A program made the position numbers and the translations under genes. Shown in pieces: positions 1 to 7,873 of a stretch of 39,217 nucleotides of DNA. The stretch spans positions 1 to 39,217 of the forward strand of contig BNBH01000046.1 in NCBI GenBank assembly GCA_014655195.1. Direction: 5' to 3'. Numbering within the stretch: the stretch's first letter is position 1; each line of letters starts with the position of its first letter. A model generated the notes under the pieces. That model did not search any database. It was not told the origin of the DNA and worked only from the letters and a program-made list of their open reading frames with translations. The stretch comes from Streptomyces cellulosae (GTDB lineage: Bacteria; Actinomycetota; Actinomycetes; Streptomycetales; Streptomycetaceae).

Positions 1-101
1 CGCCGATTACTGATGATCGCCGTACGCGTCGAGTTCCCCACCACCCGACCATGATCAACCATTCAGGCTCGGCCTCTCACCGCCTACCGTGCACGAGCTC
101 G

Positions 102-980
102 TTAGCCTGCGCTGGCCGCCGCGGTGGCAGTGACGGGGGTGGTGGCGCAGACGGTTCCACGGTCTTGGATATACGCGCAGGCTTCGGCATCTTCGGGTCG
201 GGCGGCCGGGACCATGGGGGTGTGCGCGTCGTATCCGGTCCGTTGCCGGTATTCCTCAGTGTTGCCCTTCTCCGGGGTGACGAGGATCCGGTCGCCGGGG
301 GAGGTACGACTCATCTTGGCCCATGCCGCCTGGCAACGCGGGCTGTAGCGCAGTTCGACGGTCGCCCCGTACTTCCGCCCGACGGCGGCGGTGACGGCGT
401 CTTTGGCGCAGACCGTGGCCGCAGGTTCCATCGAGGCGCAGGTCACACCAGTACAGGTAGCCGTGGGCGCAACGGTCGGGGACGGGAGCCCGGAAGCTGT
501 TGAGCCCGGCGTCCCGGCTTGAGACGAGTCGTCGTCACCGCTGGCCCAGACCGTCACGAGAGTGGCGATCACGGCCACACACACGGTGGCGACCACCGCC
601 CACACCCATCTCCTCTTCTTACCCTGCTGCGTGGCTTTCGATGGCGACCGCGACGGTTCGGGCCGCGATGCCTTGGGTTCTTCCTCCGCGCGACGGCGCA
701 GCAGCAGAGCCTCCTGAAGCTCTTCCTCGTCCAACCGATGCGCGCGCTCGGAGGCCGAGCGGACATGCCATACCGCCTCGATCGCCTCAGCGGAGGGGAG
801 CAGCTGGCCCTTCTCCCAGCGGGAGATCGTGGGCTGATTCGAGTGCACCTTGCTGGCGAGCCGGGCCTGACTCAGCCCGCACTCGGTACGCCACCGCGCG
901 AGCAGCTTGCCCAGTTCGGCGCGGGCTGCCTCTGGCTCCTGACCGCCCTGCACGCCGGCCTCCCGTTGTACGTCCATCCC
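102..980 (-). CDS. XRE-family HTH regulator with membrane anchor and DUF2690 domain
   Basis: The predicted protein is 292 aa. An XRE/Cro-type helix-turn-helix occupies about residues 22-75 (LSQARLASKVHSNQPTISRWE is its recognition part). A charged linker follows, then one transmembrane helix at about 124-146. The C-terminal domain (about 170-280) carries cysteines and a VELRYSPRCQAAWAKM stretch that I recognise as DUF2690, common in Streptomyces. The layout predicts a cytoplasmic DNA-binding head and an extracytoplasmic sensor or binding domain, so it may report envelope state. I placed the start at the ATG at 980 because AGGG lies 5 nt before it. An in-frame ATG at 1019 would add 13 residues but has no visible ribosome-binding site. 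It is divergent from the peptidoglycan hydrolase at 1211, whose promoter region it may control (inference). Confidence 0.85.
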   Translation of the reverse strand, partial: GMDVQREAGVQGGQEPEAARAELGKLLARWRTECGLSQARLASKVHSNQPTISRWEKGQLLPSAEAIEAVWHVRSASERAHRLDEEELQEALLLRRRAEEEPKASRPEPSRSPSKATQQGKKRRWVWAVVATVCVAVIATLVTVWASGDDDSSQAGTPGSTASGLPSPTVAPTATCTGVTCASMEPAATVCAKDAVTAAVGRKYGATVELRYSPRCQAAWAKMSRTSPGDRILVTPEKGNTEEYRQRTGYDAHTPMVPAARPEDAEACAYIQDRGTVCATTPVTATAAASAG

Positions 981-1017
981 CGCCCTAATCAGCCGCGTAT
1001 AACCCCAGTTCAGAGCC

Positions 1018-1045
1018 ATGCATGCCGCTGCGTATATGCACGCAT
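1018..1045. promoter_or_regulatory. Imperfect inverted repeat between divergent genes
   Basis: ATGCATGC at 1018-1025 and GCACGCAT at 1038-1045 are inverted copies with one mismatch, separated by 12 nt. They lie just upstream of the preferred start of the XRE regulator and before the peptidoglycan-hydrolase gene. An operator for the XRE protein is a reasonable guess, but nothing shows binding. Confidence 0.3.
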
Positions 1046-1210
1046 GACCCGGTGGCGGACCAGCGTAGAGATTCCCGGTCCGAGTGCGCCATGTTGTTCA
1101 CGGCCGACGCAATCGTTCCGGCCACACCCCAACTCCCATGCCCTGGGGCGCCATGCCCTCTGGGCGGGACAGGCACGTCAGAAATCCATGACACGAAAGG
1201 GTTAACCACC

Positions 1211-2248
1211 ATGAACACCACGTTCACGCCGCGTCTGCGGAGCGTCGCCGTCGCCGCCACTTCCCTGATCGCCCTCGGCGGAATCGGCGTGGCCGCCTCC
1301 CCTGACCTCGCCTCCGCGAGCGACGGCCGGGCCGTTTCGCAGGGTGCCCGCGCCCAGCACCTGCCTTCCACTCTGAGCAGGACCGCCATGCCGGCAGGCG
1401 GGAGCATCCACGCCGCTGCGAAGACGTGGCCGCAGCTGAAGAGCGGATCCCGGGGGACGGACGTGCGCACCGCCCAGCACCTCCTTTCCGCTGCCGGGCA
1501 CAACGTCACCGCAGACGGGGCGTTCGGGCCGCGTACGGCGGGAGCAGTGAAGGCATTCCAGAAGCGCCACGGCCTCAAGGCCGACGGGATCGTCGGCCCG
1601 AACACCTGGCACAAGCTGGTCCGCACCATCCGCCAGGGCTCTAGGGGCCAGGCCGTCAAGGCCGCACAGGTCCAACTCGCCGCTGCCGGGCACAACGTCA
1701 CCGCAGACGGGGCGTTCGGGCCGCGTACGGCGGGAGCAGTGAAGGCATTCCAGAAGCGCCACGGCCTCAAGGCCGACGGGATCGTCGGCCCGAACACCTG
1801 GCACAAGCTCGTCGCCCGCACGAACGTCACCGCCCCCAACCCCCCGTCCGGCAACGGCCGCCTGACCAACCGGCAGGCCCTGGCACAGCTCGCCGCCGCA
1901 GGCATCAAGCACCCCTCCGGCCGCACCAGCCTCGAAGGCGTGCGTGCTCGCACCATCCAGGGCGTCATCGCTCTCAAGAAGGCCAGCGGCTGCACCATCA
2001 CCATCACCGGCGGCACCGAGTCCGGCCACAGTGCCGGTCCCCGCTCTCACGCGAAGGGTTACAAGCTCGACCTGCGCACCCGTGACGAGGGTCGCTGCGT
2101 CACCAACTGGATCAAGAACACCCAGCGCAAGGGCAAGCCGCGCGGCAACGACCCCCGCTGGCACGGCAGCCTCAACGGCATCTCTCTCGAGTACGTCTAC
2201 GAGACCCCCAAGCGGGGCGGCATCCACTGGGACGTCACCTTCGTCTGA
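1211..2248 (+). CDS. Secreted peptidoglycan peptidase: two PG-binding domains plus M15-like catalytic domain
   Basis: The predicted protein is 345 aa. An N-terminal signal peptide (basic residues, hydrophobic core about 12-30, Ala-rich cleavage region near 37) indicates export. Two peptidoglycan_binding_1 domains follow at about 74-137 and 140-201, almost identical to each other. The C-terminal domain (about 218-345) has the metal-ligand pattern of LAS/M15 peptidases: SHAKGYKLDL (H280 and D287, HxxxxxxD), Glu residues at 327 and 331, and IHWDV (H339 and D341). M15 enzymes cut D-Ala-containing peptide bonds in peptidoglycan stems, and actinophage endolysins use related domains. The ATG at 1211 was chosen because it begins the signal peptide and follows a GAAAGG ribosome-binding site; the frame is open further upstream. 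The next gene has the same N-terminal plan, so the two form a cell-wall pair. Confidence 0.85.
   Translation: MNTTFTPRLRSVAVAATSLIALGGIGVAASPDLASASDGRAVSQGARAQHLPSTLSRTAMPAGGSIHAAAKTWPQLKSGSRGTDVRTAQHLLSAAGHNVTADGAFGPRTAGAVKAFQKRHGLKADGIVGPNTWHKLVRTIRQGSRGQAVKAAQVQLAAAGHNVTADGAFGPRTAGAVKAFQKRHGLKADGIVGPNTWHKLVARTNVTAPNPPSGNGRLTNRQALAQLAAAGIKHPSGRTSLEGVRARTIQGVIALKKASGCTITITGGTESGHSAGPRSHAKGYKLDLRTRDEGRCVTNWIKNTQRKGKPRGNDPRWHGSLNGISLEYVYETPKRGGIHWDVTFV
1489..1809 (+). repeat. Pair of identical 129-bp direct repeats inside the PG-binding domains
   Basis: Bases 1489-1617 and 1681-1809 are identical over 129 bp, offset by 192 bp (64 codons). Each encodes the core of one peptidoglycan-binding domain, from AAGHNVTADG to NTWHKL. 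Silent positions match too, so this is a recent internal duplication or gene conversion. The two flanking sequences differ immediately outside. Confidence 0.95.
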
Positions 2249-2279
2249 CGCCTCCGCCCCACCCCACATCACGCCAGGT

Positions 2280-2304
2280 GGCCGCGCCCTGCCCGGGCGC
2301 GGCC
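2280..2304 (+). terminator. GC-rich hairpin between the two cell-wall genes
   Basis: A perfect 10-bp stem, GGCCGCGCCC (2280-2289) with GGGCGCGGCC (2295-2304), closes a 5-nt loop 31 nt after the stop of the M15-like gene. There is no clear U tract, which is usual in Streptomyces. It could terminate or attenuate transcription before the L,D-transpeptidase gene. Confidence 0.5.
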
Positions 2305-2347
2305 CCGCCACCCCGAACACCCATCCTCAGAAACGGATCACAGCATC

Positions 2348-3463
2348 ATGAAGCGCTCACCTCGCACCCTGCGGACCGCCGCCGCCAGCACCTGCGCCAT
2401 CGCGGCCTTCACCCTGTTCGGCACCGCCCAGGCACCCGGCATCGCCACTGCCAGCAGCGACCCGGCCACCACCACGGCCCGCCCCGCCACCACCGCCCTC
2501 CATGGCAACCCGAACTGGCCCACGACACGCAGCGGTAGCCATGGCATTGCCGTCACCGCCCTGCAACACCTGCTCACCGCCCACGGACACGCCGTCTCCC
2601 CGGACGGGGCGTACGGCTCGCGTACGGCGGCGGCCGTACGAGCCTTCCAGACCCGCCAACACCTCAAGGCCGATGGTGTGGCTGGCGCCAAGACCTGGAA
2701 GGCCCTCGTCACCACCGTCCGCGCTGGCAGCCACGGCTCCGCCGTCACCGCCGCCCAGAAGCTGCTCACCGCCCGCGGCCACGCCGTCTCCCCTGACGGG
2801 GCATTCGGCCCCCGCACGACGGCTGCAGTCAAGGCCTTCCAGGCCCGCAGCCACCTCGAAGCCGACGGTGTCATCGGTCCGAAGACCTGGAACGCCCTGC
2901 TCACCACCACGTCCAGGTCCACGCAGCCGACCACGCCGAACACCAGGCCCGGAACCGGCACCTACACGCTGAAACTCACCAAGAACAGGAAGGAGCCGCT
3001 CAACTCACGACTGGCGCTGCTCCGGGGCGGCAAGGTGATCGACTCCTTCCGTGCCGGGTCAGGAATGGGCAGCACCGACGAGTGCCTGCCCGACGAGGGG
3101 TGGCTGCCCAACGGGACCTATAAGGTCAAGGGACACGAGACCAACCGCGGCGGTTGGAACTACAACCCCCGCGTGCAGATCCAGGGCTACGCCATCCAGC
3201 TCGAGGACAAGACCTGCACTCCCAAGCCTGGCGGTCACAAGCGCATCAAACGCACCCAGATGTTCATCCACAGCGAGATGCTCGCCGACGGCACACAGGC
3301 CTTCAACAATCCCTTCAACAGTGATGACTGGTGGCGCTGGGACAACGACGGCGACTACAGCTCCAACGGCTGCATCAAGCTCGCGCCCAACGACCTCAAG
3401 GAACTCTTCACCCACCTCAACCGGGCCAGCTGGCCCAAGAATCTGACACTCCACGTCAGCTGA
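2348..3463 (+). CDS. Secreted L,D-transpeptidase (YkuD-type) with two PG-binding domains
   Basis: The predicted protein is 371 aa. A basic N-terminus and hydrophobic segment (about 12-36) look like a signal peptide. Two peptidoglycan_binding_1 domains cover about 57-118 and 121-183. The C-terminal catalytic domain (about 200-371) has the L,D-transpeptidase pattern: a histidine in MFIHSEM (H308) and SSNGCIKL (Cys342), the equivalent of the family SHGCIRL motif. Such enzymes form 3-3 cross-links or attach proteins to meso-DAP in the wall; a hydrolase role is possible. The catalytic insert rich in Trp and Asp (FNSDDWWRWDNDGDY) just before the Cys motif is unusual. The PG-binding domains resemble those of the upstream gene but are diverged at DNA level, so the genes are older paralogues in their binding part and unrelated in their catalytic part. 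Confidence 0.87.
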   Translation: MKRSPRTLRTAAASTCAIAAFTLFGTAQAPGIATASSDPATTTARPATTALHGNPNWPTTRSGSHGIAVTALQHLLTAHGHAVSPDGAYGSRTAAAVRAFQTRQHLKADGVAGAKTWKALVTTVRAGSHGSAVTAAQKLLTARGHAVSPDGAFGPRTTAAVKAFQARSHLEADGVIGPKTWNALLTTTSRSTQPTTPNTRPGTGTYTLKLTKNRKEPLNSRLALLRGGKVIDSFRAGSGMGSTDECLPDEGWLPNGTYKVKGHETNRGGWNYNPRVQIQGYAIQLEDKTCTPKPGGHKRIKRTQMFIHSEMLADGTQAFNNPFNSDDWWRWDNDGDYSSNGCIKLAPNDLKELFTHLNRASWPKNLTLHVS

Positions 3464-3471
3464 CCACACAC

Positions 3472-3504
3472 GATGCCCTGCCCCGAGATAAGGGGCAGGG
3501 CATC
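3472..3504 (+). terminator. Strong intrinsic-type terminator
   Basis: A perfect 13-bp stem, GATGCCCTGCCCC (3472-3484) paired with GGGGCAGGGCATC (3492-3504), has a 7-nt loop and starts 8 nt after the L,D-transpeptidase stop. It lies between convergent genes (transpeptidase and tpg) and may act in both directions. Confidence 0.8.
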
Positions 3505-3609
3505 CGACTCGCCAAGCCCTCGACACTCCGGTCGCCAACTCACGCGCTCACTCGCCAACTGGAGCGCTAAGTCACACCCTTCTGCTTCCTGCCGCGGCGC
3601 CCTGACCGC

Positions 3610-4167
3610 CTACAGCTCGAACTGCAGGTCGACGATGTCCTTGAGTTCCACTTCGAGGCCGTGGGCCCGGCGGCCGCCGTCGCGGAAGTACACCTCACCC
3701 AGTGCCTCGGCCGCGAGCTCGCGGAGGTCGTCCTCGTCGACGCCTGCTTCCTGGGCTTGAAGGAGGCGGGCGGCGTGGTGGGGCGGCAGGGCGAGGGTGA
3801 GGTGACGCACGCGGGCCTGGTCGGTGCTGCCGACGGCGGCGGTGTAGCCGAACCTCGCCTGCACATCGATCATGATGCCGCTCGTGGTGGCCGCGGCCTG
3901 CTTCGCCTTGGCCCTGATCTGCGGCTGCCAGCGTGCGCGGACTTCACGCTCCAGCCGGTCGGCGAGCTCTGGCCGGGGCTTTTTGATCTGGTTCTTCACA
4001 TACCGTTCCACCGTGCGCTGGCTGATGCCGAGCAGCTCGGCCACGCGCCGGGTGCTGCGCTGGTGCTGCTTGACCAGGTACCGCATCTGCGCCCCGGCGG
4101 ACTTGGGAACGGGCCGCGTGAACGCGCCCTGCACCGCCTTGTCGAGTTCTTCCCCGACCGTGACCAT
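3610..4167 (-). CDS. tpg: Telomere terminal protein Tpg
   Basis: The predicted protein is 185 aa, the usual Tpg length. It matches the family as I remember it over its whole length: FTRPVPKSAGAQMRYLVKQ near the start, a helix-turn-helix-like stretch (AELLGISQRTVERYV), KPRPELADRLEREVRARWQP, and the C-terminal EVYFRDGGRRAHGLEVEL. Tpg is covalently joined to the 5' ends of linear Streptomyces replicons and primes end patching. The ATG at 4167 gives the family N-terminus (MVTVGEELDKAVQGAF); the frame is open further upstream to 4287 but that part overlaps tap. It sits 14 nt downstream of tap on the same strand, the standard tap-tpg arrangement. It is the strongest evidence that this replicon, or its recent ancestor, is linear. 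Confidence 0.93.
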   Translation of the reverse strand: MVTVGEELDKAVQGAFTRPVPKSAGAQMRYLVKQHQRSTRRVAELLGISQRTVERYVKNQIKKPRPELADRLEREVRARWQPQIRAKAKQAAATTSGIMIDVQARFGYTAAVGSTDQARVRHLTLALPPHHAARLLQAQEAGVDEDDLRELAAEALGEVYFRDGGRRAHGLEVELKDIVDLQFEL

Positions 4168-4181
4168 CGACCCGTGTCCCC

Positions 4182-6431
4182 TTATTCTCCGGTGTCCTTG
4201 GCGGTGACCTCGCCGGTTTTGATGTAGCGGGCGAGGTTGGCGACATGGCCGTCGGCGCCGAGCTGCTCGAGCACGTTGGCCCCCCACAGCACGCTCTGGG
4301 TGCCCTCGTGTTTGACCATCCCCGGGGAGACGCCGAGTCGGAAGCTGCCGGGCACGGTCTTGCCGCCCGAGTCGTAGGGCAGGACGTCGAGCGGGCTGGG
4401 CCCGTCGGCGGCGTACACGGCGCAGTCGGAGAGGACCGCGACCGGATACTGCCCGGTGGCCGCGGCAAGGGCGACCATCTTGCGGTGCATGTTGATCCGG
4501 GCCCGGGAGATCACGGCGGCACGGATGTCCGGGCGCCAGGTGGGCCGGGCAAGGGCGGACCAGGGCTGTCCCGGCTTCCAGCCGCCGCCGCGCGCCTTCT
4601 CCCGCAGTTTGCCGATGCCGCCCTTGACGGTCATCTTCACCGCGTCCACGACGATGCCCAGCTCCGGATCACGGCTCTTGTAGCCGTCCATCGCCTCCAA
4701 GAACTCGGTCGGGGACAGCTTCTCGCCCACCCCGAGATCCGACATGGTCGCGACGTAGGCATCGCGCAGCCGCTTGTACCAGCCGTCCAGGAACCGGCCG
4801 TGCTCTAGGCGCACCCACGCCTCCAACGGCGCGACGTCGTAGCCGAGCTCGACCGCATACGCCACGGTGGGCGTGGCATACCAGGCCGGCCCCTCAGGGC
4901 GCCGGCCGGACGGCGTGAACGGGCTGGGCAGCAGATCACCGTCGAGGTCGCGCCACTGCTTGCCCACCTTCACCCGGGACGGATCGACGTGCGAGAGGTC
5001 GACCAGCCACGAGCCGGGCAGCGACGCATCGAACGCGGGCCGGGTGACATGGACCGGCGGCGACGCGAGACCGACGACGGCGCCATTGGCGCCTGCAGCG
5101 AACGCCAGGTTCACATCGAGGCCGACCAGGTAGCCCTTCATGCACTCGGCGTCGGTGAGATCCCGCGCCCAGTCGTAGGCCTCCTCGAACAGCTTCTCCT
5201 CGGGGCCGCGTACGTGGAAGCGGGGCAGGTCGGCCAGGACGGGGTGCCCGTCGGTCGCCTCGCACGGCGCCGGGTCCATCGGCTCGGTGCCCAGCGAGCC
5301 GGGCCGGTGCTCGGAGTGGCGCCGGCCGTCGGCGTCCGGCTCACTCGCACGGGTCGGCGGGTTGAGCGCGGTCATCAACTGCAGCCCCGTCACCGCGGGC
5401 GAACCCACCGGCGTCATCACCCGCTGCGCATACACGCCCAGCACCCGGGCCAGCTCCGCCGGCTCGAGCTGCGCGGCATGCCCCCACGCGCGACCATCGA
5501 GGGCGCGCCAGGACGGGATGCACAGCTGCACGCACTGCCGACGCCCGCCCTGGGCGGGGCGGTAGATCCGCGCCCACGGCCCCAGCCCCCGCTTGGTCAG
5601 CTTCCACTCGGCACGCTGCAATTGCTTGACGACTTTGTGCCCCTCCGCCAGCCGCCCCGCGAGCCGCTCGGACTCCGACAGCGAGCCGGGCAGGCCGTAG
5701 CGCTCGCACGCGGCCTCGGTGAGCACCAGCAGCGGGTCGGCATCCGTGCCCGAACCGTGCAGCCTCTCCGCCCCCAGCCGCGCTTCGGTCAGCGTCCACT
5801 CCACCAGCGCGGGCAGCGACTTGGCGGGCACGTCCAGGATCAGACCGCCGACACCGTAGCCGGTCACCTGCCGGTCCGTGTCGGCATCGACAACGAGCAG
5901 CGGGCCGTGCGCGTACACACCGCCGGGCGCGGCCCTGTGCGCCGACGCGGCTTTCGTCGCCCCCGGACGGCTCGAGCCCCGCAATGCGCGCTCGGCACGC
6001 GGACCCGCCACTGGGGGAGCGGAGGGGGCATCCTCTACCCCGTCCCGGGTGGCGGCCGTGCTGTCCGGTGCCTCGCTCGGCGGCGCCTTCGGCGGGCTCA
6101 CCGGCGGTGGCGACGACGACGCCGCGGCCGTGGCCTTGGCGGCGGGTTGCGCAGCCGCGGTGTCCTCCTGCTCGGCGTCGGTGCTCTCCGGGGCGGGGTA
6201 GAGCGTGGCGAGTTGTTCCAGCAGGTGTGCGTACGCCTCCCGCTCCGGCGGCCTGGGCTCGGTCTTGCCCGACTCCCACGCACCGACGGTCGCCCGCCGC
6301 ACCTGCAGCGCGGCAGCCACCTCGTCCAGGGTGAGCGCGTGAGCCTGGCGCAGCCGCCTGCGCTCCGCCGGCGGCGGCAGCGGGGACCGGGACGCGACCA
6401 GCGCGTCCACGGCATCGAACAACTCCGACAT
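4182..6431 (-). CDS. tap: Telomere-associated protein Tap
   Basis: The predicted protein is 749 aa, close to the roughly 740 aa of known Tap proteins. An XRE-like helix-turn-helix lies at the N-terminus (RLRQAHALTLDEVAAALQVR, then RATVGAWESG). An Ala/Pro-rich linker follows at about 80-165, then the long conserved Tap body. Tap binds the 3' single-stranded telomere overhang and recruits Tpg for end replication (established for Streptomyces). The ATG at 6431 has a GGAGG ribosome-binding site. tpg follows after 14 nt, so the pair is an operon. An inverted repeat at 6466-6491, upstream of the start, is a candidate autoregulatory site for the HTH (inference). Confidence 0.93.
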   Translation of the reverse strand: MSELFDAVDALVASRSPLPPPAERRRLRQAHALTLDEVAAALQVRRATVGAWESGKTEPRPPEREAYAHLLEQLATLYPAPESTDAEQEDTAAAQPAAKATAAASSSPPPVSPPKAPPSEAPDSTAATRDGVEDAPSAPPVAGPRAERALRGSSRPGATKAASAHRAAPGGVYAHGPLLVVDADTDRQVTGYGVGGLILDVPAKSLPALVEWTLTEARLGAERLHGSGTDADPLLVLTEAACERYGLPGSLSESERLAGRLAEGHKVVKQLQRAEWKLTKRGLGPWARIYRPAQGGRRQCVQLCIPSWRALDGRAWGHAAQLEPAELARVLGVYAQRVMTPVGSPAVTGLQLMTALNPPTRASEPDADGRRHSEHRPGSLGTEPMDPAPCEATDGHPVLADLPRFHVRGPEEKLFEEAYDWARDLTDAECMKGYLVGLDVNLAFAAGANGAVVGLASPPVHVTRPAFDASLPGSWLVDLSHVDPSRVKVGKQWRDLDGDLLPSPFTPSGRRPEGPAWYATPTVAYAVELGYDVAPLEAWVRLEHGRFLDGWYKRLRDAYVATMSDLGVGEKLSPTEFLEAMDGYKSRDPELGIVVDAVKMTVKGGIGKLREKARGGGWKPGQPWSALARPTWRPDIRAAVISRARINMHRKMVALAAATGQYPVAVLSDCAVYAADGPSPLDVLPYDSGGKTVPGSFRLGVSPGMVKHEGTQSVLWGANVLEQLGADGHVANLARYIKTGEVTAKDTGE

Positions 6432-6465
6432 GACACACCTCCGCCCCCGACTCTACCGGGTAGCC

Positions 6466-6491
6466 GTACGCTTGGCGTACCAAGTGCGTAC
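6466..6491. promoter_or_regulatory. Inverted repeat upstream of tap
   Basis: GTACGCTTGG (6466-6475) and CCAAGTGCGTAC (6480-6491) form a near-palindrome around CGTA; the right arm has two extra bases. It lies 35 nt upstream of the tap start. The N-terminal helix-turn-helix of Tap, or another XRE regulator, could bind it. The rest of 6492-6696 shows no gene. Confidence 0.35.
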
Positions 6492-6696
6492 TTGTTGCGT
6501 GCGGATGGAATGCTCGCCGCACACACGTACCCCACCCGCCCACGCCTTGGGGCCGTGGCCCGTACGCCAGGACAGGCCAGGGCTAGCCGACAGCTGTCTC
6601 GACTCAACACAGGCCGCCGCCTCACAGAAGGGTGGAGTAGCAAGAGGCACTGGCAGCTGTCTTCAGCTTTTGTGCTGGTCGGGGTGGGGTTAGCTT

Positions 6697-7561
6697 CTAC
6701 CGCAGGTCGTTGAGCATGTCCCTGGCACTGTTGATGTGGCGGTGTCCGGGCTCGAGAAAGCACTGAGCGTCATGGAGGATCCGGGTGAGTTCCTCGGTCG
6801 CCTCCCCAGTCCGGCCCTCGGCGATCAGCGCCTGGCACATTTGGAGGCGGGAGTGCACGACGTGGGGGTGGTCGGTGCCGAGGACATGACTGCGGTCGCG
6901 CATCCCACAAGAGCTGCTGCAACTCGCGTTCTGACCCGGTTGGATCCTCGTGAAGACCGCGAAACCAGATGAGGCTGCGTCGGATGGCGAGGACTTGAGG
7001 GCGGTCCAGTTCTTCCAGTCGTAATCGGTCCTCATGGAGCTCTCGGAGCTGCCGGACGGCCGTCCGAGTGTCGCCTGCCTCCCCGGTGAAGTAGGCCTGC
7101 TGATGGCGGGCGGCCAGTGTGTCGGTGTGCGTCGGGCCCAGAGTTGCCGTCGTATCAACCACCAGTTCACGGAACGCGGTTTTGGCCGCATGTGTCTCGC
7201 CGGCCTCCCCGGCGAAGAACGCCAGCTGATGCCGGGCAGAGAGCGTGTCGGGATGGCACGGACCGAGTTCGGCACGCCTGCGACGTACGACGTCCTCCAG
7301 GCTTCTCACGGCCTGGCGCGGCCAACCGCGATCTCCTTCAGCTATGGCCAGCAGGCAGTCCGCCCCGGCTGCTCCCCCCGCCCGGGCACGGTCGAGAGCC
7401 GCCACTGCGTCGCGGGATCCAGCACGGATCGAAGACAGTCTGGCCTTGGAGGCGGTCGCGAGGACGCCGGATCTGCCACGACGGACCTGTGCCGGGGGAT
7501 GATGATAAGGCCATGGCCAAGTCGCAGAGGGGCAGCCGCGATGAGTACGCGATCCAAGCAA
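6697..7561 (-). pseudogene. TPR-repeat protein, frameshifted
   Basis: Two reading frames carry parts of one TPR protein. From about 7500 down to about 6920 one frame encodes repeats with LGPCHPDTLSARHQLAFFAGEAG and LGPTHTDTLAARHQQAYFTGEAG, the actinomycete TPR_10/TPR_12 pattern. The next repeat, LGTDHPHVVHSRLQMCQALI, continues in another frame from about 6915 to the stop at 6697. One inserted or lost base near 6905-6920 explains the switch. The N-terminus is unclear: the frame is open to 7561 but no convincing start or ribosome-binding site is visible, so an upstream domain (often an NB-ARC or HTH in such proteins) seems lost. Function is unknown; TPR arrays mediate protein-protein contacts. 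Confidence 0.6.
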
Positions 7562-7873
7562 CGAGCAGTCCCGGACGGTCGCCGAACTCCTGGCCTAGGC
7601 GGCCGAGGCACTGCGGGCCGTGGCTCGGCAGTTCCTGCCAGCGATCTCGTTGTGGCACCCGAGGATCGCGTTCCGACAAGAAGCTGTTGCCCGCGCCCAA
7701 CTCGTCGAACAGAGCAGATCGGACACTCGAGGCTGGCTGTAACGGCGGGGCCGCTCTACCGTGCCGTCGACTCCGGGCGCACCCCCCTGAGGGGCGCCCG
7801 ATGACGGCCGGAGCGAACGACGGCGCCCCAGCCAGGTCTAGGATTGCGGCACATCAGACGCGAGGGGAAGTAA
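7562..7873 (+). other. Gap with a degenerate coding remnant
   Basis: From 7572 to 7742 one forward frame reads like protein (RTVAELLA, stop TAG at 7596, then AAEALRAVARQFLPAISLWH and on to a TAA at 7740). The internal stop and lack of a start suggest a decayed fragment about 60 codons long. I cannot name its family. The rest of the gap holds only the GAGGGGAAG ribosome-binding site (7861-7870) for the next gene. Confidence 0.25.

Noticed and set aside
1489..1809. Repeat pair as a CRISPR or mobile-element signature
   Set aside because: The units are 129 bp, within coding sequence and in frame with a protein domain.
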